Below are positions 8,739 through 20,182 of a stretch of DNA of 64,000 nucleotides, piece by piece. The notes beneath the pieces were generated by a model. That model was not told where the DNA came from and made no database searches. It worked only from the letters and a program-made list of their open reading frames with translations. The stretch spans positions 1,426,001 to 1,490,000 of the forward strand of contig NZ_JAVQHL010000001.1 of the NCBI RefSeq assembly GCF_032670585.1, in the 5' to 3' direction. The DNA is from Ostreiculturibacter nitratireducens. Its GTDB lineage: Bacteria; Pseudomonadota; Alphaproteobacteria; Rhodobacterales; Rhodobacteraceae. A program made the position numbers and the translations under genes. Every line of letters begins with the position of its first letter. The first letter of the stretch is position 1.

Positions 8739-9806
8739 ATGCCGGGAGAGGACAAGCAGAGACGCGCCACGATCCACGACGTCGCCCGCGCGGCCGGCGT
8801 ATCGGCGGCAACCGTCTCGAAGGTCCTGCGCGGTGTGGCGTCGGTCAGATCCGAGAATGCCCAGCGCGTCCGGGAAGCGGTGCGGGAACTGGACTACCGG
8901 ATGGACCCGCTTGCGGCCGGCCTGCGCCACGAGCAGCGGCGGATCATCGGGGCGGTCGTACCCGATCTCGAAAGCCCGTTCTTCGGCGCGCTGGTCACGG
9001 GGCTTGAGCGCGCGGCAGAAGAAGCCGGCTACCACATGATCGTCGCGTCTTCGCGCGAAAGCGAGGAACGGGAGTCTGACCTGGTGGCGCGGATGGCCGA
9101 TTGGCGCGTGGCAGGCACGATCCTCGTGCCGGTCCGCTCTGAGCGTGGCGAGGGAGCCACGCGGATGCGCGAGCTTGGCATGCAGGCGGTCCTTGTCGAT
9201 CGGGCTTCTGCCGACGACGATTTCGACACCGTTACGGCCGACAATTCCGAAGCATCAGCCAAGGTCGCCGACCTCTTGATCGGACAGGGGCATCGCCACA
9301 TTCTCCTGCACGGCGCCACGCGGATATCCAAGGCCGTGCGGACCCGCCTCGACGGCTTCACCGAACGGGCGCAGACGCTCGATCCACAGGTGCGGATCGA
9401 CACCCTGCTGTCGGATGACGATCCCGAGACCCAGCGCGGCGCCGTCCGCACCTATTTCGACGGGCATACCGGCGCAGAGCGGCCGACAGCGGTCTTTTCG
9501 CTGTCACAGCATTCCACGCTTCTGGTGCTGTCTGAGCTGCGCCGGCGCGGACTGCGCATACCGCAGGATGTGGAACTCGTGGGCTTCGATGACGCCGACT
9601 GGATGCAGACGACCTGGCCCTCGATCACGGCCGTGGCTCAGCCCGTGGCGGCGATGGCCGAACGCGCGGTGTCGGTCCTGCTTGAGCGCATCGAGGGAGG
9701 CAACAAGGGTGCTCCGACAAGCCATCTGGAGCCCTGCACCATGCTCGTCCGCGAGTCGGCCGGGCAAATGAACGACCCGTCGCGTCAGTACGAGCGCGGC
9801 GGCTGA
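8739..9806 (+). CDS. LacI-family transcriptional regulator
   Basis: 355 residues from the ATG at 8739, preceded by GGGAGGGGG. An earlier in-frame start at 8574 would cross the operator and the divergent gene. The N-terminal LacI helix-turn-helix reads ATIHDVARAAGVSAATVSKV (residues 10-29), followed by the hinge and a periplasmic-binding-protein-like effector domain (about 65-345). It heads the transport and catabolic operon that begins 34 bp downstream and is divergent from the hydroxyacid dehydrogenase. The palindrome at 8667-8695 is its likely operator. The effector is probably the imported sugar or its phosphate. Confidence 0.9.
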   Translation: MPGEDKQRRATIHDVARAAGVSAATVSKVLRGVASVRSENAQRVREAVRELDYRMDPLAAGLRHEQRRIIGAVVPDLESPFFGALVTGLERAAEEAGYHMIVASSRESEERESDLVARMADWRVAGTILVPVRSERGEGATRMRELGMQAVLVDRASADDDFDTVTADNSEASAKVADLLIGQGHRHILLHGATRISKAVRTRLDGFTERAQTLDPQVRIDTLLSDDDPETQRGAVRTYFDGHTGAERPTAVFSLSQHSTLLVLSELRRRGLRIPQDVELVGFDDADWMQTTWPSITAVAQPVAAMAERAVSVLLERIEGGNKGAPTSHLEPCTMLVRESAGQMNDPSRQYERGG

Positions 9807-9840
9807 CATGGACGAAACGGATTCAAGAGGAGGAAGAGTC

Positions 9841-10818
9841 ATGTCCAACCGGAAGACCAGTCTCAAACTTGGCGCCGCAGCGCTATCGGCGCTACTGGCG
9901 GCATCGCCGGCGATGGCCGAAGGCGAATACGGCATCCTGATGAAGACCCTCGCCAACCCGTTCTGGGGCGCGATGGGCATGGGTGTCGAGGACGGCGCAA
10001 AGTCGGCCGGCGTCGAGTACTACATGCAGGCGGTGGAAAGCGATCAGGCGGCCGAAAGCCAGCTCAACGTCTGCAACACCATGCTCGAGCGGAACCCGGT
10101 GGCGATGATCACCGCCGCGATCAACTCGACCAACCTCCTTCCCTGCCTCAAGTCCGCGCAGGACAAGGGCATCAAGGTGGTGGACCTTGACGGCAACCTC
10201 GACCCGGCGATCCTCGAGGCTGAAGGCATCGACATCACCTTCTCGATCGGCTCGGACAACGTGCTCGCCGGTGCCCAGGGCGCGGAATACATGGTGAGCC
10301 AACTCGGCGCGGACGCGACGGGCCCGGTCCTCGTCATCGAAGGTCTCTCGGGCAACATCACCGGCGAAAAGCGCGCGCGCGGCTTCGCCGAAAAGCTCGC
10401 CGAACTGGCGCCCGGGCTCGAAATCGTCGCCTCGCTGCCGGGTGACTGGGACCGCGGCAAGGCCGCCAACATCACCAACGACATCCTGACGCGGAACCCC
10501 GATCTCGTCGGGATCTTCGCCGCGAACGATGGCATGGCCCTCGGCGCTGTCGAAAGCGTCTTCGCGGCTGGCAAGGGTGAAGACGTGGTAATCATCGGCG
10601 TCGACGGCAACTCCGACGCGGTGAAGTCGATCAACGAAGGCCGCCTGACCGCCTCGGTCGCTCAGCTGCCCTACCTGGTCGGCAAGCAGGCCGTCGAGAA
10701 CGTGAAGGTCGCCGTCGAAGGCGGCGAGGTTTCGGAGCAGATCATCGTCCCGACGCTGGTCCTGACCAAGGAAGTCATGGACGCGGGCACCGAACCGCTG
10801 CTCGAATACGTGAAGTGA
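9841..10818 (+). CDS. Sugar ABC transporter periplasmic binding protein (RbsB/FrcB-like)
   Basis: 325 residues with a Sec signal peptide (cleavage expected after AMA, residue 26). The mature protein has the pentose/hexose-binding fold: EGEYGILMKTLANPFWGAM at the N-terminus, and VDLDGN and IGVDGNSDAV ligand-loop signatures. It captures a monosaccharide in the periplasm for the permease and ATPase encoded next. The ATG at 9841 has an AGAGGAGGAAGAG ribosome site. It is first in the structural operon after lacI and is followed by two tandem hairpins before the permease gene. Gene order resembles frcBCAK of rhizobia (fructose/mannose/ribose). The exact sugar is not readable. Confidence 0.88.
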   Translation: MSNRKTSLKLGAAALSALLAASPAMAEGEYGILMKTLANPFWGAMGMGVEDGAKSAGVEYYMQAVESDQAAESQLNVCNTMLERNPVAMITAAINSTNLLPCLKSAQDKGIKVVDLDGNLDPAILEAEGIDITFSIGSDNVLAGAQGAEYMVSQLGADATGPVLVIEGLSGNITGEKRARGFAEKLAELAPGLEIVASLPGDWDRGKAANITNDILTRNPDLVGIFAANDGMALGAVESVFAAGKGEDVVIIGVDGNSDAVKSINEGRLTASVAQLPYLVGKQAVENVKVAVEGGEVSEQIIVPTLVLTKEVMDAGTEPLLEYVK

Positions 10819-10826
10819 TCTTCCGA

Positions 10827-10900
10827 TCGGCGGGGCCTCCAGGTCCCGCCGAGCCGCTCCCGGCGGCGATCTGAGCCGCGCGGCGGTTCCGCCGCCGCGC
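10827..10900 (+). promoter_or_regulatory. Tandem hairpins after the binding-protein gene
   Basis: First hairpin: arms 10827-10837 and 10842-10852 (11 pairs, one G-U). Second: GCGCGGCGG 10878-10886 with CCGCCGCGC 10892-10900. They follow the binding-protein stop and precede the permease start at 10920, so they probably act as an mRNA stabiliser or partial terminator that raises binding protein over permease. Confidence 0.6.
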
Positions 10901-10919
10901 CGCCAATAATGAGGCATAG

Positions 10920-11927
10920 ATGACTTCCACGGATCCACGAACGACAGTGCCGAAGCCTGGCCTCTGGACGCGTATCCAGATGGCATCGATCGAGCAGTTG
11001 CACATCCGCCTCGAGAGCCTGATCGTCCTGATCGCGCTCGCGACGCTCATGGCCATTCTCTCGCCATTCTTCCTGTCGGTGAGCAACTTCATGAACATTC
11101 TCCTGGCCACCTCCACCATTGGGGTGCTGGCCATCGCCGCGACCTATGTGCTTAGTTCTGGCGGCCTCGACCTCTCGCTCGGCTCCGTTCTTGGCCTCTC
11201 CGGCGTGGTCGGCGCCGCCGTGGCGGTGAAGCTCGGGATGCCGACACCGATCGCGGTTCTCGCAACCATCGCTGCCGGCGCGGCGGCCGGATTGATCAAT
11301 GGCCTCGTGATAACGCGCGCCTTCGTTCCCGCCTTTATCGTGACGCTGGGCATGCTCGGCATCGCCCGGGGCCTCGCGCTGGTCCTGTCCGACGGGCGGG
11401 TGATCTACGGTCTGCCGAAAGCGATGGTCTATCTCGGACAGGGCCGGCCGTTTGGCGTGCCGATGCCTGTGATCATCCTCGTGGCGACGGCCTTCGTCAT
11501 GCACGTGCTGCTGGCCTACACGCGCTACGGACGCCATACCCTGGCGATCGGCGACAATGAGAACGCCGCGCGCACCGCTGGTATCAACGTCGAACGCCAC
11601 CGGCTTACGCTTTACACGCTGTCCGGCGGACTCGCCGGCCTCGCCGGGCTTCTCTTTGCGACGCGGATCAACTCCGGCGACCCGACGGCCGGGATCACCT
11701 ACGAACTCACTGCCATCACGGCCGCGATCATCGGCGGCACCAACCTCTTCGGTGGGCGCGGTTCGATCCTCGGCACGATGATCGGGGCGCTCATCATGGG
11801 GGTGCTTCAGAACGGCCTGAACCTGCTTGCCGTGCAGAGTTACTACCAGCAGATGGCGATCGGCGCGGTTCTGGTCCTCGCGGTCTTCATCGACCAGTAC
11901 CAGATCAGGAAGGAGAGCCGGGTATGA
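10920..11927 (+). CDS. Sugar ABC transporter permease (RbsC/FrcC-like)
   Basis: 335-residue inner-membrane protein of the BPD_transp_2 family. Eight to ten hydrophobic segments are visible from residue 35 onward, including the conserved YVLSSGGLDLSLGSVLGLSG region and the GGTNLFGGRGSILGTMIGAL cytoplasmic coupling segment near the C-terminus. It forms the translocation pore for the sugar bound by the preceding periplasmic protein. Its stop overlaps the next ATPase start by ATGA (11924-11927), showing translational coupling. Confidence 0.9.
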   Translation: MTSTDPRTTVPKPGLWTRIQMASIEQLHIRLESLIVLIALATLMAILSPFFLSVSNFMNILLATSTIGVLAIAATYVLSSGGLDLSLGSVLGLSGVVGAAVAVKLGMPTPIAVLATIAAGAAAGLINGLVITRAFVPAFIVTLGMLGIARGLALVLSDGRVIYGLPKAMVYLGQGRPFGVPMPVIILVATAFVMHVLLAYTRYGRHTLAIGDNENAARTAGINVERHRLTLYTLSGGLAGLAGLLFATRINSGDPTAGITYELTAITAAIIGGTNLFGGRGSILGTMIGALIMGVLQNGLNLLAVQSYYQQMAIGAVLVLAVFIDQYQIRKESRV

Positions 11928-12694
11928 GCCTTCTTGACGTAAAGGGCGTCACCAAGAGCTTCGGGCCGGTGCACGTGCTGCACGGCGTGGATTTCAAGGT
12001 CGATCGCGGCGAGGTCGTCGGCCTCGTCGGCGACAACGGCGCGGGCAAATCCACGCTGATGAAGATCGTGACGGGCATGTACACGGCCGATGCCGGCACG
12101 ATCTCGCTCGACGGCGCGCCGATCCTCGACTTCTCTCCGGGCGCCAGGCGCAAGATGGGGATCGAGATGATCTACCAGGACCTCGCGCTCGCCCGGCAGC
12201 AGGACGTGGCCGCCAACATCTTCCTTGGGCGCGAACCAACGCGCAGCCTGTTCGGCATGCGGTTCGTCGACCGCGCGACGATGAAGCGCGAGGCGCAGGC
12301 GATGATCGACCGGCTCGGGGCGAAGCTGCCCGCCATCAACCGGCCGGTGGGGTCGTTCTCCGGCGGCCAGCAGCAATCGGTCGCGATCGCGCGCGCGCTG
12401 ACCTTCAACCCGAAGGTCGTGATCATGGACGAACCCACCGCGGCCCTCGCCGTGCGCGAAGTGCAGGGGGTGCTCGACCTCATCCGGCAACTCAAGGCCG
12501 AGGGGATCGGCGTGATCCTGATCTCGCACCGTTTGAACGACGTGCTTTCGGTCACCGACAGGATCGTTGTCCTGCGCCACGGCCGCGCGGCCGCAAATCT
12601 CAAGACCGCGGACACCAATATGGCGGAGGTCGTTTCCGCCATCGTCGGCGGCGGTGACATCTCCGAGGCCGCGGCCCACGAAGCAAGAGGATAG
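11924..12694 (+). CDS. Sugar ABC transporter ATP-binding protein (FrcA-like, single domain)
   Basis: 256 residues. Walker A GDNGAGKST at 36-44, signature FSGGQQQ, Walker B VVIMDEPTAAL and switch LISHRLND are all present. At this length it has one ABC domain, like FrcA, whereas RbsA/XylG/MglA have two; it therefore works as a homodimer. It energises the permease encoded just upstream, with which it overlaps by four bases. The following epimerase starts six bases after its stop, so all are one transcript. Confidence 0.9.
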   Translation: MSLLDVKGVTKSFGPVHVLHGVDFKVDRGEVVGLVGDNGAGKSTLMKIVTGMYTADAGTISLDGAPILDFSPGARRKMGIEMIYQDLALARQQDVAANIFLGREPTRSLFGMRFVDRATMKREAQAMIDRLGAKLPAINRPVGSFSGGQQQSVAIARALTFNPKVVIMDEPTAALAVREVQGVLDLIRQLKAEGIGVILISHRLNDVLSVTDRIVVLRHGRAAANLKTADTNMAEVVSAIVGGGDISEAAAHEARG

Positions 12695-12699
12695 ACCCG

Positions 12700-13554
12700 A
12701 TGGCGAAACTTGGCCTTCACACCTTTGCCGCTGCTCCGAAATGGGACGTTGCCACCATGCGGGCGATGCTGCCGAAGCTTGCGACCCACAAGGTGCGGGT
12801 GCTCGAGATCCCGCTGCTCGACCCGGCCGAGATAGACGTGGAGGCGACGCGCGGCTTCCTCGAGGAAACCGGGATCGAGGCGGTCTGCTCGCTGGGCCTG
12901 CCGCGCGATATCGACGTGATCGCTGACCCGGAGGCCGGGCTGGACTTTCTCAAGCCCGCTTTCGAGGTGGCACGCGGCGTGGGCTCCGCCTCGCTGTCCG
13001 GCGTGACCTACGGAACCATCGGCAAGATTTCCGGCGCACCTCGCAAGCAGGCGGAGTTCGACGGCACCGCCCGCTTCATCGAGCGCGCGGCGAAACTCGC
13101 GAAGGGCTACGGCCTCGGCCTCGGGATCGAGCCCTGCAACCGCTACGAGACCCACATCATGAACACCGGCGCCGATGGCCGGGCCTATTGCGAGGCAGTT
13201 GGCGCCGACAACGTGTTCATCCACATCGACACTTACCACATGAACATCGAGGAAGTGTCCTATGCCCGGGGCTTCCGCGATTGCGGTCCGTTCCTCGGTT
13301 ACGTCCATCTTTCGGAATCGAACCGCGGCGCCCCGGGGGCGGGCACGATCGGCTGGGCGGAGGTTTTCGAAACTCTTGTCGAGGTTGGCTTCGACGGCAT
13401 CACCACGCTCGAAAGCATGAACCATGTCCATCCGGCAATCGCCTCCGCCCTGGCGATCTGGCACCCTGTGGCGGCGAACCCCGATGACGTCCTCGACGCG
13501 GGCCTGCCATTCATTCATAGGGCCGCCGAGGCCGCTGGTTTCCGTTACGACTGA
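12700..13554 (+). CDS. Sugar phosphate isomerase/epimerase (D-tagatose 3-epimerase-like TIM barrel)
   Basis: 284 residues of the xylose-isomerase-like TIM-barrel (AP endonuclease 2) superfamily. The metal-binding tetrad expected of ketose 3-epimerases is visible as E144 (GIEPCNRYE), D177 (HIDTYHMN), H203 (VHLSESN) and E238 (TLESMN). Such enzymes invert C3 of free ketohexoses such as fructose, psicose and tagatose. Being in a transporter operon with a kinase, it probably converts the imported ketose into one that feeds central metabolism. Ribosome site AGAGGA precedes the ATG. It could also be a hydroxypyruvate isomerase-type enzyme, but the spacing of the four ligands favours an epimerase. 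Confidence 0.8.
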   Translation: MAKLGLHTFAAAPKWDVATMRAMLPKLATHKVRVLEIPLLDPAEIDVEATRGFLEETGIEAVCSLGLPRDIDVIADPEAGLDFLKPAFEVARGVGSASLSGVTYGTIGKISGAPRKQAEFDGTARFIERAAKLAKGYGLGLGIEPCNRYETHIMNTGADGRAYCEAVGADNVFIHIDTYHMNIEEVSYARGFRDCGPFLGYVHLSESNRGAPGAGTIGWAEVFETLVEVGFDGITTLESMNHVHPAIASALAIWHPVAANPDDVLDAGLPFIHRAAEAAGFRYD

Positions 13555-13561
13555 GGCCGCC

Positions 13562-14203
13562 ATGGAGGACGCAAACGAAACCGTGGTCCGGAGCGCGGCG
13601 GAGCTTGCCGAGCGGATAGAGGCGCTTCCCACAACCGGCGAGCGCTGCCTCGCCGCCATCGCCGGCCCGCCCGGCTCGGGCAAGTCGACGCTCGCCGAAG
13701 CGGTGGTGGCCGCGCTCGTGGCGCGCGGCAACGACGCGGTGCTGATGCCGATGGACGGCTTCCACCTCGACAACCGGCTTCTGGAGCCGCGCGGCCTCCT
13801 TCCCCGGAAGGGCGCGCCGGAGACCTTCGATTTCGGCGGCTTCGCCACCGCCATTCGCCGTGTCCGCGAGGAGGCCTCGGTGATCCTGCCCGTGTTCGAC
13901 CGCACACGGGAAATCGCCATCGCCGGCGCGGCGGAGATCCGGCCTTCGACCCGGATCGTGGTCGTGGAAGGGAATTACCTCTGCCTCGACGAAGCCCCCT
14001 GGCGCGGGCTCGCCGAATACTGGGACTTCTCCGTTTTCCTCGACGTCCCGATGGACGAATTGGAACGACGGCTGATCGACCGCTGGCTCTCGCACGGCTT
14101 CGAGCCGGATGCGGCACGGGCGAAGGCGTTGGGCAACGACATCCCCAACGCCAAACGGGTGAAGCGTTCAGTCGGGGCCGTCGACCTGATCCTGTCGCAA
14201 TAG
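13562..14203 (+). CDS. Nucleoside/sugar kinase of the PanK/uridine-kinase P-loop fold (FrcK-like)
   Basis: 213 residues with Walker A GPPGSGKST at 35-43, the family signature MDGFHLDN near residue 62 and EGNYLCLDE (Walker B-like). This fold covers pantothenate, uridine and phosphoribulokinases. The operon context, directly after binding protein, permease, ATPase and epimerase, matches FrcK of rhizobial fructose operons, so it probably phosphorylates the imported sugar or its epimer. The ATG at 13562 follows the epimerase stop by 7 bp; a longer frame from 13424 would overlap the epimerase and is rejected. Confidence 0.8.
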   Translation: MEDANETVVRSAAELAERIEALPTTGERCLAAIAGPPGSGKSTLAEAVVAALVARGNDAVLMPMDGFHLDNRLLEPRGLLPRKGAPETFDFGGFATAIRRVREEASVILPVFDRTREIAIAGAAEIRPSTRIVVVEGNYLCLDEAPWRGLAEYWDFSVFLDVPMDELERRLIDRWLSHGFEPDAARAKALGNDIPNAKRVKRSVGAVDLILSQ

Positions 14204-14210
14204 CGTAACG

Positions 14211-14226
14211 GGGCGGCCAACCGCCC
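14211..14226. terminator. Weak hairpin between convergent genes
   Basis: GGGCGG (14211-14216) and CCGCCC (14221-14226) with a 4-base loop, just after the kinase stop and before the convergent GST stop. It is short and without a T-run, so only a possible bidirectional terminator. Confidence 0.35.
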
Positions 14227-14245
14227 AGGGTTTCGCATCTGCCAC

Positions 14246-14941
14246 TCAGACCACCGCCCGAAGCGACGCCTCGATCTGGCCGCCACACCAAAGGTCGCCG
14301 TATTCGGCATCGCTGCGGGCGGTGAGATCGACCTGCTCTGGCAGCGCGGCGATCCGGTCGGTGAGACCCGCGACGGAGGGCGCCATCGCACCGAGCATTG
14401 GGCGAAGAGCGGGCAGCTTCGCCGTCATCGTTCCCCAGAGCGTCGCCGTCACAAGATCGGCGAGGCCAGGCTCCTCGGTGCCCAGCAGATGTCCCGCGCC
14501 CTCCGCAAGCCCGTGCCGGCGGCCCGTCGTTTCGAATATCTCCATCCAGCGGGAAAGGCGCGGGCGGAAATCATTCCAGGTCTCCTGCGTCCACATCTGT
14601 GCCCCGTTGTGGCGGGTCATTTCATAAAGAACGTCGTTGCTGTCGGCCACGATCTTGTTGGTCAGCGCCTGAAGGCCAGGATCGGCAGGCATCAGCCCGT
14701 GTCTGGCGCCGAGATAAGCAAGGATGGCGGGCATCTGGGCCAGAGAGAGCCCGGCGCCATGATCCGTCAGAACGGGTGGCCCCATGTGCGGAACGGGCTG
14801 CTCAGCCGTGGCCATCGTTCTGATCTCGTCCGTGGCATCGGGTCCGGCCTCTTCCCAACTGGCATTCACATGGGCAAGGACGGCGCGGATGAACTGCCCG
14901 CGAAACGGCAGCGGCCAGTAATAGAGGGTGTAGTCACGCAT
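14246..14941 (-). CDS. Glutathione S-transferase family protein
   Basis: 231 residues from the ATG at 14939-14941. The N-terminal thioredoxin-like half opens with TLYYWPLPFRGQFIRAVL (residues 4-21), has the conserved cis-proline region MGPPVLTD and the SLAQMPAILAYLG segment of GSTs. The C-terminal half is all-helical. It would conjugate or reduce with glutathione in the cytosol; substrate unknown. It is a lone gene, convergent to the kinase operon. An upstream in-frame start at 15064 adds a low-complexity region and is not used. Confidence 0.8.
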   Translation of the reverse strand: MRDYTLYYWPLPFRGQFIRAVLAHVNASWEEAGPDATDEIRTMATAEQPVPHMGPPVLTDHGAGLSLAQMPAILAYLGARHGLMPADPGLQALTNKIVADSNDVLYEMTRHNGAQMWTQETWNDFRPRLSRWMEIFETTGRRHGLAEGAGHLLGTEEPGLADLVTATLWGTMTAKLPALRPMLGAMAPSVAGLTDRIAALPEQVDLTARSDAEYGDLWCGGQIEASLRAVV

Positions 14942-15157
14942 CAATCTCGCTCCTTTCCGGCACAATTCGGCGATGGCTTTCGTCATCTGCATCAAGCCTG
15001 AGGGCGCTCCGCACCAACCTTCGGAACCGTAGCGGCTGAATGCCCCCGCGAGCCAGCCGGTCAACCTTCTGCTGCCCCCCAGTTCGTCGCTTGATCCTTG
15101 TCATTGCCCAGGGCCAGCCCGGAGGCCAGCCTGAGCACAATGAGGGAGGGAAGGACG

Positions 15158-15733
15158 ATGTTCGAGAACAAAGCCGATCTTGGCGTGGGAAACCCCGATT
15201 CAAACATGCCGAGGCGTGCTTTCCTGCTCGCGGCCCTGACCTTGCCACTCGCGGCATGCGTACAGACGGTTCTGACACCCGAGGTCGCGCAAGACGTGAC
15301 GATCCGCCGGGTGACCGTCAGAACGGATCAGCTCGGACAAATGTCCGTTCGCGGCCTGCCCATTACTCCGGAAAGGCTGGCCTCCGATCTGCAAACGGCC
15401 TTGGAAGGAGAGTTGGGAAAACGCATGAGTTCGTCCGGGAATGCCGATCTGCTGATTTCGATAGATCGGGTTCTCCTCGTATCGCCCGGTCAGTCTTTCA
15501 TGATTGGCGGGCGCAGCTTCATCGACGCGACCGTCGTCGTTACCCGAGTGTCGGACGGGGCGCGGATCGCCGGCCCCAAGACGTTCTCCGGCCTGCCGGA
15601 AGGCGCGCGCCCCGGCGGCATCATTGGGGCCATTGCAGCGCCCGAAGCCTGGGAAGACTACAGAACGACGGTCTCCGGGTTCGCGACGATGCTTGAAAAG
15701 GCACTATTCGAGGGCGGCGCGCCGATCTACTGA
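15158..15733 (+). CDS. Predicted lipoprotein, unknown function
   Basis: 191 residues. The N-terminus contains RRAFLLAALTLPLAAC, a lipoprotein signal with a good lipobox (LAAC), so the mature protein should be lipid-anchored in the envelope. The ATG at 15158 has a GAGGGAAGG ribosome site. The ATG at 15206 would give the most compact signal peptide but lacks an obvious site. The mature part alternates beta strands and helices (VTIRRVTVRTD, ADLLISIDRVLLV, IDATVVVTRVSDG), as in small beta-sandwich or secretin-accessory-like proteins, but I do not recognise the family. No operon partner. Confidence 0.7.
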   Translation: MFENKADLGVGNPDSNMPRRAFLLAALTLPLAACVQTVLTPEVAQDVTIRRVTVRTDQLGQMSVRGLPITPERLASDLQTALEGELGKRMSSSGNADLLISIDRVLLVSPGQSFMIGGRSFIDATVVVTRVSDGARIAGPKTFSGLPEGARPGGIIGAIAAPEAWEDYRTTVSGFATMLEKALFEGGAPIY

Positions 15734-16009
15734 AGCGACATCCGGTTTACTCGCACCGCGACCGCTGTCCCCGCTCGATGCGAGCGGGCCCGCTCATGGT
15801 CGCCGTGGTCGGTCGCCTTTCCCTCCAGCCGTGACTGAAACCTTCGAAACGAAGTGAGCCCCCGCGCGAGCGCCAATTGAAACACGGCGGGCGTAAACCT
15901 CTGTCCGTCACCGGGGCACACGGCCTTGACCAACGCTCTTGGAGCAACGCCGCCCCCGCCCCGGCACCCAAGTCACATGCACCCGATAACCAAGGAAAGG
16001 ACGACGACC

Positions 16010-16126
16010 ATGCTTCCCACTCTCTTTCGCAACCCGCCCCGCCTGAATCCCGATCTGCGCGCCCGCCACGGGGCGGCCGGCAGGATGATCCGCGAGAACA
16101 TCCACCGCGGCGCTGCGGCCCGGTGA
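16010..16126 (+). CDS. Small basic protein (38 aa), unknown function
   Basis: A 38-codon frame with a GGAAAGG ribosome site about 9 bp before the ATG, followed 26 bp after the stop by a perfect 12-base hairpin. The product is Arg/Pro-rich and strongly basic (MLPTLFRNPPRLNPD then RARHGAAGRMIRE). It has no membrane segment. The combination of ribosome site, short frame and private terminator argues for a real micro-gene, although no homologue is recognised. It is isolated between a lipoprotein gene and the cox operon. Confidence 0.45.
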   Translation: MLPTLFRNPPRLNPDLRARHGAAGRMIRENIHRGAAAR

Positions 16127-16152
16127 ACCCACGACCAATCCCCTGAAATGAC

Positions 16153-16181
16153 GGCAGCCGGCGGATGAACCGCCGGCTGCC
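16153..16181 (+). terminator. Intrinsic terminator
   Basis: Perfect 12-base stem (GGCAGCCGGCGG 16153-16164, CCGCCGGCTGCC 16170-16181) with a 5-base loop, followed by TCTTTCC. Best terminator-like structure of the first 20 kb; it lies after the 38-codon gene. Confidence 0.75.
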
Positions 16182-16209
16182 TCTTTCCTGAATCGAGGCA
16201 GGTGAACCT

Positions 16210-17007
16210 CTACGCGGCGGACGAAACCGCACGCTTGGCCATCACCTTGATCAGATGCGCCCGGTAAGCCGCATCCCCGTGAATGTCGGACAGAAGGCCA
16301 TCGGACGAAACCTCCACGCCGTCGACCGCGCCCGGCGAGAAATCCGAGCCCAGCGCCGCTTCCAGGCCCTCGTGACGGAAGACGCCGTCCTCGCCCGCTC
16401 CGGTCACCGCGACGCGAACGCCGCTGCCGGTATCGGCGACGAAGACCCCGACCATCGCGTAGCGCGAAGCCGGGTTCGGGAACTTCTCGTATCCCGCCAG
16501 CTTCGGCGGCGTGATGCGGACCGCCGTGATGATCTCACCATCCTCGAGAGCCGTGGCGAACATCCCCGCGAAAAAGTCGTCCGCGGCGATTTCGCGCGTG
16601 TTCGTCACCACCGTGGCGTTGAGAGCGAGGATCGCGGAGGGATAGTCCGCCGCCGGATCGTTGTTGGCGATCGAACCGCCGATCGTTCCCGCGTGGCGCA
16701 CCGCCGGATCGCCGATCCCCGCCGCGAGGCAGGACAGTGCTGGAACGTGCTTCAGAACGTCGGCATTTCCCGCCACCTCGGCATGGGTCGTCGCCGCGCC
16801 GATGACGATCGCCCCGCCCTCGACCTTCACGCCCACCATGCCGGGGATCTTCCGGATGTCCACGAGGTCCGACGGTGCCGCGAGATGCTGCTTCATCGTC
16901 GGCAGAAGCGTCTGACCGCCCGCGAGGATCTTGGCCTCGCCCGCGCCCTTCAGCACCTTCACGGCGTCCTCCAGAGAGGAGGGCCGGTGATAGTTCACGT
17001 CATACAT
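16210..17007 (-). CDS. coxM: Carbon monoxide dehydrogenase-like medium (FAD) subunit
   Basis: 265 residues from the ATG at 17005-17007 (site GGGAGGAGAG). FAD-binding domain of the molybdenum-hydroxylase medium subunit: ILAGGQTLLPTMK at about 41-53 and GTIGGSIANNDPAADYPSA in mid-protein, both contacts for FAD. It passes electrons from the Fe-S subunit to a quinone or other acceptor. It is third in a coxS-coxL-coxM operon, the gene order of form II enzymes. Start is 13 bp after the coxL stop. Confidence 0.85.
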   Translation of the reverse strand: MYDVNYHRPSSLEDAVKVLKGAGEAKILAGGQTLLPTMKQHLAAPSDLVDIRKIPGMVGVKVEGGAIVIGAATTHAEVAGNADVLKHVPALSCLAAGIGDPAVRHAGTIGGSIANNDPAADYPSAILALNATVVTNTREIAADDFFAGMFATALEDGEIITAVRITPPKLAGYEKFPNPASRYAMVGVFVADTGSGVRVAVTGAGEDGVFRHEGLEAALGSDFSPGAVDGVEVSSDGLLSDIHGDAAYRAHLIKVMAKRAVSSAA

Positions 17008-17020
17008 CGTCTCTCCTCCC

Positions 17021-19381
<2,361 letters not shown>

Positions 19382-19405
19382 TTCAATTCCCTCCCTGCGG
19401 CCCGC

Positions 19406-19876
<471 letters not shown>

Positions 19877-20182
19877 GTCTTTCCTCCCTTTGTTTCCGGA
19901 TCCCGGACCCGGAAGATTGTTCGATGCCGAAGGTCAGGCCCCGCCCGCCGGCACCTTTTCAACTGGCTGGTAATGAAAGCTCTCGACGGGTTGCCGTCGC
20001 CTGGGGCGCGCTTGCCGCACCCTTCCGCCGGCTGCGCGCGCCGATCCCCGCGCGAACCCGCCCCTGCCCGGGACCGCGGCGTGGCATTCGCGGTTCAGGT
20101 CCATAGCAAGGCACGGAAATAGTTCGCGGTCATGGCGACAGATTATCCGGCGCCCGCATCAAAGCAACCGTTTTGAGAGCAA
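19877..20182. other. Intergenic region between coxE and coxS
   Basis: 306 bp with no supported gene. It separates the coxDE pair from coxSLM on the same strand. The promoter for coxS may lie here, but no box or operator stands out. Confidence 0.4.
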
